From assembly GCA_902825855.1 (NCBI GenBank), contig CADECW010000026.1, forward strand, positions 1 through 60,029: a stretch of DNA of 60,029 nucleotides, in the 5' to 3' direction. The position numbers were made by a program, and so were the translations under genes. Of this stretch, positions 54,107 through 60,029 are shown piece after piece. This DNA is from an uncultured Rhodospirillales bacterium. Its GTDB lineage: Bacteria > Pseudomonadota > Alphaproteobacteria > Reyranellales > Reyranellaceae. Numbering within the stretch: the first letter of the stretch is position 1; each line of letters opens with the position of its first letter. The notes under the pieces were generated by a model. It saw only the letters and a list, made by a program, of their open reading frames with translations, had not been told where the DNA came from and did no database searches.

Positions 54107-54897
54107 CAGATGTCCCCGAAGCTGCCGCTTCGGCCCTTGCCGGCGGCAAACCGCGCGGCGCCCGAGCGAGCCTCGGCCTGCAGGGCCGGCATGCCGCGCC
54201 GTGCTTCGTTGACCAGCGACGGGCCGATCTCGAGTGCCCACTGCTCGTACGACGACAGGCGATCGGAGCGCATGCAGATCTGCGGGAAACGGGCAAGCTG
54301 CCGGGCGAGCGCGATCGCCTCGGGCAAGGCCTGGCCCTCGGGCACAAGGCGATTGGCGAGGCCCCAATCGAACGCCTCGCGCGCACCGACCTCGCGCCCG
54401 GTCAGGATCATGTCGAGGGCGCGGCTGTGGCCGATCAGCCGCGGCAGGCGCACCGTGCCGCCGTCGACCAGCGGCACGCCCCAGCGCCGGCAGAAGACGC
54501 CGAACCTTGCGCTTTCAGAGGCCACGCGCATGTCGCACCACAGCGCCAATTCGAGGCCGCCCGCCACGGCATAGCCCTCGACGGCGGCGATCACCGGTTT
54601 GGAGAGCAGATGCCGCGTCGGACCCATGGGCCCCGGACCTTCGACATTGCGCAGTGCTCCTGCCGACGCCTCGGCGGGATCGCGGCCCGCGGCCACCTTG
54701 AGGTCGTAGCCGGCGCAGAACGCGCCGCCGCGGCCGGTCAGGATCGCGACCGACTGGCTGTCATCGTCGTCGAAGGCGAGGAAGGCCGTGCGCAATAGCT
54801 GCGCCGTCTCGGGATCGACGGCATTGCGCGCCTCCTTGAAGCGGTCGATGGCGATGATCGTGATCGGTCCTTGCCTGTCGACGGCGACCTTGGCCAT
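54106..54897 (-). CDS. Crotonase/enoyl-CoA hydratase family protein
   Basis: This is a crotonase-fold enzyme of 263 residues. 'LTGRGGAFCAGYDLKVAAGR' is the oxyanion-hole block, and 'AVEGYAVAGGLELALWCDMR' the second. 'FCRRWGVPLVDGGTVRLPRL' closely parallels the paralogue at 51031-51801, so both belong to one subgroup. It starts 15 nt after the MaoC gene and ends on the PhyH start, fitting a short CoA-ester pathway (hydration, hydroxylation). Confidence 0.92.
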   Translation of the reverse strand: MAKVAVDRQGPITIIAIDRFKEARNAVDPETAQLLRTAFLAFDDDDSQSVAILTGRGGAFCAGYDLKVAAGRDPAEASAGALRNVEGPGPMGPTRHLLSKPVIAAVEGYAVAGGLELALWCDMRVASESARFGVFCRRWGVPLVDGGTVRLPRLIGHSRALDMILTGREVGAREAFDWGLANRLVPEGQALPEAIALARQLARFPQICMRSDRLSSYEQWALEIGPSLVNEARRGMPALQAEARSGAARFAAGKGRSGSFGDI

Positions 54898-54912
54898 TCG
54901 CCCCTCCCGCTG

Positions 54913-55371
54913 CTAGCGCCCCTGCATCATGCGCAACGGCGTATAGATCAGGACCGTTTCGCCTTTCTGGTTCTTCACGACGTTCGTGGTGCGCACCAAC
55001 GCCCGCATCGGGTCCTTGGAGGTCGGCCGGACCTCGGTGAGCTCGATCTCGACATGGATCGTGTCGCCGACATAGGTCGGGCCCTTGATGTCGAACCCCA
55101 TCGACAGGAAAGCGAGCCCCGTGCCCTGCAGGGTCGTCGGGATGACCAGTCCTTCGGCCATCGAATAGACCAGGGCGCCCGGAACCGGATGGCCGCCGCG
55201 CATCGGCGCGTGTTCCCTCACGTACTCCTTGTTGGTGAACAATTCCTCGGAAAAGCCGCAAAGAGTGACGAAATTCAGCAGATCAGCTTCGAATAACGTC
55301 CGACCATAGGTTACAAAGCGGTCGCCGATCTTGAGTTCGCGCCAGTTCCAACCCTCGCCGAGCTGCTTCAT
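54913..55371 (-). CDS. MaoC family dehydratase (hotdog fold)
   Basis: This is an R-specific enoyl-CoA hydratase-type protein of about 152 residues. 'ELKIGDRFVTYGRTLFEADL' begins the fold, and the catalytic Asp/His block would be around 'LLNFVTLCGFSEELF' and 'APMRGGHPVPGALVYSMAEG', where the usual D-x-N-x-x-H is degraded (N and H are not in register). The ending 'KNQKGETVLIYTPLRMM' matches the family. The ATG at 55371 is used; upstream sequence overlaps the zinc-finger gene. It may be a non-catalytic or unusual MaoC. Confidence 0.88.
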   Translation of the reverse strand: MKQLGEGWNWRELKIGDRFVTYGRTLFEADLLNFVTLCGFSEELFTNKEYVREHAPMRGGHPVPGALVYSMAEGLVIPTTLQGTGLAFLSMGFDIKGPTYVGDTIHVEIELTEVRPTSKDPMRALVRTTNVVKNQKGETVLIYTPLRMMQGR

Positions 55372-55382
55372 GGTCGCATCCG

Positions 55383-55568
55383 TCAATGGGCGTGGGCGCC
55401 GGGCTTGGCGCCCTCGGCCAGCACGTAAAGCCTGCTGCAATAGGGGCACTCCACCCGCCCCTCTTCGCCCAGGTTGAGGTAGACTTTAGGATGACCCAGG
55501 GCGCCGCCGCCGCCATCGCAGGCGACGCGGTCAGTATCGACAGTGATGACTTCAAACGGCTCGGTCAC
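55383..55568 (-). CDS. Small zinc-finger protein (zf-CHCC, NDUFS6-like)
   Basis: This is a protein of about 61 residues with the CHCC zinc site: C in '[19 protein letters not shown]', His in the same block and CPYC in '[17 protein letters not shown]'. This is the bacterial homologue of the NDUFS6 C-terminal domain, an accessory subunit of alphaproteobacterial complex I. The GTG at 55568 has GGAG 7 nt upstream; the frame upstream is antisense to the hydrolase gene. It is the first gene of the minus-strand MaoC operon, and its start region overlaps the divergent lipoprotein hydrolase promoter. Confidence 0.88.
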   Translation of the reverse strand: MTEPFEVITVDTDRVACDGGGGALGHPKVYLNLGEEGRVECPYCSRLYVLAEGAKPGAHAH

Positions 55569-55593
55569 AATCTCACTCCTCTCGCGGCTGGCG

Positions 55594-56607
55594 ATGATAG
55601 CGGCCATGGCACTTCTGGTCATGCTTTTCGCCTGCGCTCCCACCGTCCAGCCCACAGTTTCGGGCAACGGCTCGACGACGAACGCGTCGGCCCATGCTCC
55701 TGCGCTCACGTCGGACCGTTATGTCGCAGCCGACGGCACTTCGCTACCGGTCACCGTATGGCCGGCCGCCAACGGCAAGCCGAAGGCGGTGATCCTGGGC
55801 CTGCATGGATTCGGCGACTATCGCAAGGCATGGGAGGAGCCGGCCGACATCTGGGCCAAGGACGGCATCGCCACCTACTCCTATGACCAGCGCGGCTTCG
55901 GCGGCAGCCCGACGCGCGGCCGCTGGCCCGGCACCGAGGCCCTGGTCGGCGACGCCAAGGCGATGGTCTTGCTGCTGCGCGCCCGCCATCCCGGCGTGCC
56001 GATCTATCTTGCCGGCGAAAGCATGGGTGGCGCGGTGGCGCTGGTCGCGGAGGACCAGGGGGCGCAGATCGACGGCCTGATCCTGCTCGCCACGGCGCTG
56101 CGCTCGCGCGACACGTTCGGTCCGGTGTTGACCGCCGGCCTGTGGTTCTTCGCCCACACCGTGCCGTGGTTTCCTTCCGGGCCGACCTCGATCGACTACA
56201 AGCCGACCGACAATCCCAAGACGCTGGACAAACTCCGCAACGATCCGCAGATGCTGCGCCAGGTGCGGCTCGACATGGGTTACGGGCTGGTCGACCTGAT
56301 GGATGCGGCGCGCGATGCGGCGGCGCGCGTGCACGTGCCCTACCTGATGCTGCATGGCCTTGGCGACCGCATCATTCCGCAGCAGCCGGTGAAGGCGGCC
56401 ATCGAAGTCATGCCACGCCGAGCCGATTCCAAGCTTGCCTTCTACAAGGAAGGCTACCACCTGCTGCTGCGCGACAAGGAGGGCAAGACCGTGGCGGACG
56501 ACGTCGCAGTCTGGATCGCCAATCACGCCGCCGCGCTGCCCTCAGGCGCCGAGGCGGAAAACTCCCAGCCTGAAATGGCGGCGTTGTGGGGCTCCAGGCG
56601 CCGTTAG
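55594..56607 (+). CDS. Lipoprotein alpha/beta hydrolase (monoacylglycerol lipase-like)
   Basis: This is a serine hydrolase of about 337 residues. The N-terminal '[16 protein letters not shown]' is a lipoprotein signal with lipobox L-F-A-C. The nucleophile is in '[16 protein letters not shown]', the acid in '[14 protein letters not shown]' and the base in '[13 protein letters not shown]'. '[20 protein letters not shown]' is the oxyanion-hole block of monoacylglycerol lipases. The ATG at 55594 puts the lipobox at the right depth; ATG 55543 would bury it. Envelope location, substrate probably a lipid ester. Confidence 0.88.
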   Translation: MIAAMALLVMLFACAPTVQPTVSGNGSTTNASAHAPALTSDRYVAADGTSLPVTVWPAANGKPKAVILGLHGFGDYRKAWEEPADIWAKDGIATYSYDQRGFGGSPTRGRWPGTEALVGDAKAMVLLLRARHPGVPIYLAGESMGGAVALVAEDQGAQIDGLILLATALRSRDTFGPVLTAGLWFFAHTVPWFPSGPTSIDYKPTDNPKTLDKLRNDPQMLRQVRLDMGYGLVDLMDAARDAAARVHVPYLMLHGLGDRIIPQQPVKAAIEVMPRRADSKLAFYKEGYHLLLRDKEGKTVADDVAVWIANHAAALPSGAEAENSQPEMAALWGSRRR

Positions 56608-56608
56608 T

Positions 56609-56736
56609 CTAGAGCATGATGGGTCCAGCTGGAATCAGCTGGACCCATCATGCCTCCTGCAACACGCATCTCCGGTGCGCGCGAATGCGATGAGATGGAA
56701 CCGCGCGCGGTTCCATCTCATCGCATTCCGCTCTAG
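56609..56736. mobile_element. MITE-like nested palindromic element with CTAGAGC ends
   Basis: The ends CTAGAGC (56609-56615) and GCTCTAG (56730-56736) are perfect 7-bp inverted repeats. Inside are two perfect hairpins: 17-bp arms at 56614-56653 (GCATGATGGGTCCAGCT with a GGAATC loop) and a 46-nt fully palindromic block at 56683-56728 (arms begin GAATGCGATGAG). No open frame. It sits between convergent genes and supplies the TAG stop codon (56733-56735) of the 103-residue lipoprotein gene. No target-site duplication is clear. Confidence 0.65.
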
Positions 56737-57044
56737 GCGCTGGCGCAACGCACCACGACCGTGCCCGCGCCGCGCACGACGCTGGCGTCGCCGCGGGTCG
56801 GCATGTTGTCCATGTTGAGCACGGTGTAGTTGCCCTTGCACATGGCCAGCGCACGGTTCTGGCAACCGCCCGGCATGCCGCAGGTGATCTGGATCGCCTG
56901 CCTACCGTCGGTCCAGGTGACCATCGTGGCATTGGTATCGGAGTTCGGATCGGGGCCTGGCGCTGTCCTGGGATCGGCACAGGCGACGGCAAGAACAGCC
57001 ATGCCGAGGACAACGATCGACCGAGCCGTCATGCGCAAGACCAT
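56733..57044 (-). CDS. Small hypothetical lipoprotein
   Basis: This is a 103-residue protein. The signal 'ARSIVVLGMAVLAVACADP' has a lipobox (L-A-V-A-C) with the lipidated cysteine near residue 22. The mature part has four further cysteines ('TCGMPGGCQN', 'AMCKGNY', 'VRCAS'), probably disulfide-bonded, and no recognised domain. Its stop codon TAG falls within the terminal repeat of the palindromic element, so the original C-terminus may have been longer. The downstream (left) gene converges with it. Function unknown. Confidence 0.75.
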   Translation of the reverse strand: MVLRMTARSIVVLGMAVLAVACADPRTAPGPDPNSDTNATMVTWTDGRQAIQITCGMPGGCQNRALAMCKGNYTVLNMDNMPTRGDASVVRGAGTVVVRCASA

Positions 57045-57180
57045 GTTCTCTCCCCCTTATGCGCCGGTGGCCTCAACCGGGCACGTGACAGTACCCCGCA
57101 GCTAAGCGCCCGTATAGTGTCGGTCCCCGCGCGAGCGAAAACGCGATCGGGCTCATCCCATCGCCGTCGGCATCGGTCGC

Positions 57181-57561
57181 TCAGCTCTCGACAACGCCCC
57201 TGCTCTCGATCTCGACCACCAGGCCGGGCACGGCGAGCGCGCTCACCGCCACAAGGGTCGAGGTCACGACCGATCCCTTGAGCGCCTTGCCCAGCGCCTT
57301 CGACACCGCACCCATGTCGCGGATGTCGGTGACGAAGATGGTCATCTGGGTGAGATCACCGAGCTTGCAGCCGGCCTTCTTCAGCGCCGCTTCGATCTTG
57401 CGCATGGTGATCGTGGTCTGCTCGGCGGCGTCCTTGCCCTGCACCCGGCCCTTCGAGTCGAGCGAGGTCGTGCCCGACACGAAGACGAGCGGGCCGCTGC
57501 GGATGGCGCGAACGTAGAAGGGAACGACTTCCGTTCCGTCGGGAAAGAGTTTCTTGGCCAT
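57181..57561 (-). CDS. RidA/YER057c/UK114 family protein
   Basis: This is a protein of about 126 residues with the RidA fold, which hydrolyses reactive enamine/imine intermediates in most characterised members. 'FYVRAIRSGPLVFVSGTTSL' is the first block and 'DLTQMTIFVTDIRDMGAVSK' the second. The expected arginine of active RidA is in the C-terminal part 'ALAVPGLVVEIESRG', where the usual R-x-x-V-E pattern is changed to G-L-V-V-E. This suggests a non-canonical member. The ATG at 57561 lacks a strong ribosome site, but the longer frame overlaps the SDR gene. It diverges from that SDR. Confidence 0.88.
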   Translation of the reverse strand: MAKKLFPDGTEVVPFYVRAIRSGPLVFVSGTTSLDSKGRVQGKDAAEQTTITMRKIEAALKKAGCKLGDLTQMTIFVTDIRDMGAVSKALGKALKGSVVTSTLVAVSALAVPGLVVEIESRGVVES

Positions 57562-57625
57562 GGATTGCTCCCCTATCGTGGGCGCGCAATCTAGTCGGCC
57601 AGCCGGCGCCGCGTAAAGGAGACCC

Positions 57626-58372
57626 ATGTCGCTCGATCGCTATCGCACTGCCATCGTCACCGGCGCCAGCCGCGGCATCGGCGCCGCGATCGTCCGACAA
57701 CTGCGCATCGGCGGGTTGGACGTCTGGGCGGTTGCACGGTCGGCCGCGGATCTCAGCGAGCTGGCGCGTGAAACCGGTTGCCGGCCGCTGGCGCTCGACA
57801 TCAGCCATCGCGATGCCGTGCTGAGCGCCATGAGCGGCCTCGACGCCGACATCCTGATCAACAACGCATCGGCCCTCGTGCGCGGCGGCGTGTCGTGGGA
57901 GACCGCACCCGACGCCATCGATCAGCTCACGGCAGTCAACATCAAGGGCACGCTGAACTGCCTCGCCGCCACCGTGCCCGGCATGAAGGCGCGCGGCCGC
58001 GGCCACGTCGTCAACCTGGGCTCGATCGCAGCGGTGTCGCCGATTCCCGGCATGCCGGTCTATGCCATGACCAAGGCCGCGATCCGCAGCCTCGGCCAGA
58101 CGCTCAGGCTCGACCTGCACGGCACGGGGGTGCGGGTGAGCGAGATCTCGCCGGGCCGGGTCGAGACCGGCGCGCATATTGCCCTGGCAGACGATCCCGC
58201 AGAGGGCCGCCGCCGCTTCTATGACGCCTTCGACTGCCTGCAGCCCGACGACATTGCCGAGGCCGTCATGTTCGTGCTGGGAGCGCCGCAGCGCATGGAC
58301 GTGAGCTACATGGAGATCGTGCCGACCGACCAGTCCTACGGCGGCTCGCAGTTTCATCCGCGAGCGCGCTGA
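57626..58372 (+). CDS. SDR family oxidoreductase
   Basis: This is a 248-residue short-chain dehydrogenase. The cofactor motif 'VTGASRGIGAAIVRQLR' is at the N-terminus. NNAS replaces NNAG at about residues 80-83. The catalytic Ser is in 'NLGSIAAVSPI' and YxxxK in 'PVYAMTKAAIRSL'. Normal length. It has AAGGAGA 5 nt before the ATG and diverges from the RidA gene, a common pairing. Substrate unknown; the C-terminus 'DQSYGGSQFHPR' gives no hint. Confidence 0.92.
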   Translation: MSLDRYRTAIVTGASRGIGAAIVRQLRIGGLDVWAVARSAADLSELARETGCRPLALDISHRDAVLSAMSGLDADILINNASALVRGGVSWETAPDAIDQLTAVNIKGTLNCLAATVPGMKARGRGHVVNLGSIAAVSPIPGMPVYAMTKAAIRSLGQTLRLDLHGTGVRVSEISPGRVETGAHIALADDPAEGRRRFYDAFDCLQPDDIAEAVMFVLGAPQRMDVSYMEIVPTDQSYGGSQFHPRAR

Positions 58373-58439
58373 GCAATCTGTTCGGCAATGTCGCCGTCGA
58401 CGCCACCGCCGACAAACTGTCACTGTGCAGGAGTGCACG

Positions 58440-59444
58440 CTAGGAATCGGCGGTGAAGCCGATCTCTTTCACGATCGGGCCCCAGCGGTCGTAGCTCTGC
58501 TTCAACAGCGTTGCGAGCTGATCGGGCGTCGACGACGCGGCCTCCAGGCCCATCACCGCGAGGCCGTCGATCACATCTTTCTGCTCGAGCGCGGTCCGCA
58601 ACGCCGTGTTGGCGCGCTGCACCACCGGCGCGGGCGTGCCGCCCGGCGCGAAGAAGCCGAACCACTCGGAGAACACCAGGTCCTTGTAGCCCTGCTCGGC
58701 GAAGGTCGGCACGTTGGGCGCGAAGCGGCTGCGCTGAGCGCCCGACACGCCGAGGAAGCGCGCCTTGCCGGCGTTGACCTGCTGGATGAACTCGCCAACC
58801 GGCGCGGACACGGCCTGGATCTGGCCCGCCACCAGGTCCTGCACGGCGGGCGCCGAGCCGCGATAGGCGACGTGCTTCAGCTCGACGCCGCCCGCCTTGC
58901 CCAGCAGCACGCCGATGAAGTGCGGCACGGCACCGGCGCCCGGCGAGCCGTAGTTGGCCTTCTCGGGATTGGCCTTGCACCAGGCGAGGAAGCTCGGGAT
59001 GTCCTTGATGCTGTCGGGCACCGCGGGTCCGACACAAAAACCGAAATCGAAGGTGCAGCCCAGGGTCACCGCAGTGACGTCGGTGAAGGCGTTGTAGGCC
59101 AGGTTCTTGTAGATGTGCGGATAGATCATCAGCATCGAGGCCGGCGTCTGCAGGATGACGCTGCCGTCGGTCGGCGCCCCCTTCATGGACTGAACGGCGA
59201 TCTGGCCGCCGGCGCCCGGCTTGTTCTCGACGAGCGCGCTCTTGGTAAAGGCACTGCCGCGCAGGTTCTCGGCGACGCGCCGGCAGAGCGTGTCGGACGT
59301 GCCGCCCGGCGGGAAGCCGGTGACGATCTTGACGCTGTCGAGCGGCGGCGCGGGCTGCGCCTCGCTGCGATCCGGCGAGCCGAGCCCGGCGAGCACCACA
59401 GCGGCGCCGGAAGCGCCGACCAAGCGGCGGCGGGTGATGGTCAT
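58440..59444 (-). CDS. TTT transporter receptor, Bug family (second)
   Basis: This is a periplasmic receptor of about 334 residues. The start 'MTITRRRLVGASGAAVVLAG' is Tat-like (R-R-R-L-V); the expected cleavage is near SEA-Q at residue 29. 'SVKIVTGFPPGGTSDTLCRR' is the first ligand loop and 'KHVAYRGSAPAVQDLVAGQI' the second. The ATG at 59444 has GGAAGAAAC before it. No tctA/B genes are nearby, so it is one of the many orphan Bug receptors typical of such genomes. It differs from the tctC at 33857 and probably binds another carboxylate. Confidence 0.9.
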   Translation of the reverse strand: MTITRRRLVGASGAAVVLAGLGSPDRSEAQPAPPLDSVKIVTGFPPGGTSDTLCRRVAENLRGSAFTKSALVENKPGAGGQIAVQSMKGAPTDGSVILQTPASMLMIYPHIYKNLAYNAFTDVTAVTLGCTFDFGFCVGPAVPDSIKDIPSFLAWCKANPEKANYGSPGAGAVPHFIGVLLGKAGGVELKHVAYRGSAPAVQDLVAGQIQAVSAPVGEFIQQVNAGKARFLGVSGAQRSRFAPNVPTFAEQGYKDLVFSEWFGFFAPGGTPAPVVQRANTALRTALEQKDVIDGLAVMGLEAASSTPDQLATLLKQSYDRWGPIVKEIGFTADS

Positions 59445-59951
59445 CAGTGTTTCTTCCGATAAGGGATGGTGGCGCGGACTGTCGCCCACTTGCGCGGCGC
59501 CGACAAGAGCTCAGGGATGCCAGGGTACGGATCGGGATGGGCTTGCCGGGCCGCGGCGCGCCGATCCGGCGCGTGCCGTCGGGATTGATCGTCACCTTGT
59601 TGCGGAAAGCACCCCACTCGCCGGTGGAGGCATTCCGGCGGATATGGGAATGGTGTAGGCGCCGGGCGCGGCGCTGTCGCCGAAGACCGGACCCACGCGA
59701 AGGTGCTGCTGGCCAATGGCGCGGGGGTAGACCAGCATCAGCCACGACGAGCCGTCCTCAAGCATCATCAGCGCGATCAGCAGGGTCCCTGCGGCATAGG
59801 CAACAGACCTGAACCGCGAGCGTGGATTCATCGATCGACGGTGCGGTTCGGGGCGAGCATGCGAAACTCTCCAGAACCGCCGGTTTCCGTCCACGACGCC
59901 AGACGGCCGCGGATTGCGCCGCCGAAGCCCCTCCGGTATGTTCCGCGCGCC
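59445..59951. other. Gap between the Bug receptor and tRNA-Arg, with a possible decayed ORF
   Basis: This 507-nt stretch holds a short minus-strand ORF (59592-59831) with one hydrophobic segment ('AAGTLLIALMMLEDG'), and, in another frame just downstream of it, protein-like text ('NASTGEWGAFRNKVTINPDG' and 'TRRIGAPRPGKPIPIRTL', 59540-59660). The two together look like one small gene broken by a frameshift. No function was recognised. Confidence 0.35.
59592..59831 (-). pseudogene. Possible frameshifted small membrane protein gene
   Basis: A 79-codon ORF starts at ATG 59831. It has a hydrophobic stretch ('AYAAGTLLIALMMLEDGSSW') followed by 'RVGPVFGDSAAPGAYTIPIS', then enters low-quality sequence. 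The -1/+1 frame after 59650 reads more like protein ('GEWGAFRNKVTINPDGTRRI'). A single-base change could rejoin them. Without homologues this stays tentative; it may also be noise near a tRNA gene. Confidence 0.3.
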
Positions 59952-60028
<77 letters not shown>

Positions 60029-60029
60029 A

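Overview
The window is a 60 kb stretch of high-GC, densely packed chromosome. Small operons run on both strands, with many 4-base ATGA overlaps and a few GTG starts. The gene set fits an aerobic alphaproteobacterium of the Rhodospirillales type, perhaps Reyranella-like: NAD-dependent formate dehydrogenase of the Fds type, heme A synthase, ETF-ubiquinone oxidoreductase, tripartite tricarboxylate (TTT) transporters, PuuD urate oxidase, many CoA-linked enzymes, and dispersed 'CGTCATCCCGA' palindromes. That placement is inference from gene content. No phage, IS transposase or CRISPR array was seen.

Layout. 1-4.7 kb (minus): SDR, GFA-type protein, GMC oxidoreductase and a solute-binding protein. 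4.8-11.6 kb: amidohydrolase, an unrecognised gene of lower GC, a stand-alone AsnC-type sensor domain, DEAD-box helicase, two cupins, MATE exporter, methyltransferase. 11.8-15.3 kb: a 1162-residue flavo-iron-sulfur protein that looks like a single-chain fusion of the two Nfn/Sud subunits. 15.4-18 kb: heme A synthase and a Sel1/peptidoglycan-binding protein. 18-22.3 kb (minus): ETF-QO, TPR protein, ispE. 22.4-24.8 kb: MetX-like hydrolase, uracil-DNA glycosylase, second GFA protein. 24.8-27.1 kb: orphan molybdenum hydroxylase large subunit. 27.2-33.8 kb (minus): LysR regulator, fdsG-fdsB-fdsA-fdsD, GNAT. 33.9-37 kb: tctC-tctB-tctA. 37.1-39.2 kb: a 23-codon leader ORF and an ABC exporter. 39.3-45.9 kb: gntR, oxc, frc, formyltransferase, fhs. 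46-48.9 kb: acyl-CoA dehydrogenase and malate synthase. 49-53.3 kb: PuuD, a possible nuclease-toxin/partner pair, crotonase, quinone reductase. 53.3-59.4 kb: PhyH/crotonase/MaoC operon, lipoproteins, RidA, SDR, second TTT receptor. The window ends on tRNA-Arg(CCG).

The strongest theme is one-carbon and oxalate metabolism. Oxalyl-CoA decarboxylase and formyl-CoA transferase would turn oxalate into CO2 and formate. The formate dehydrogenase 7 kb away would oxidise formate to give NADH. Formate-THF ligase would move the formyl group onto tetrahydrofolate. Between frc and fhs lies a gene resembling the hydrolase domain of 10-formyl-THF dehydrogenase (ALDH1L1), which may connect the formyl-CoA/formate and formyl-THF pools. 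Malate synthase nearby would accept glyoxylate. Several perfect or covarying palindromes lie between genes and may act as terminators, translational switches or mobile repeats.
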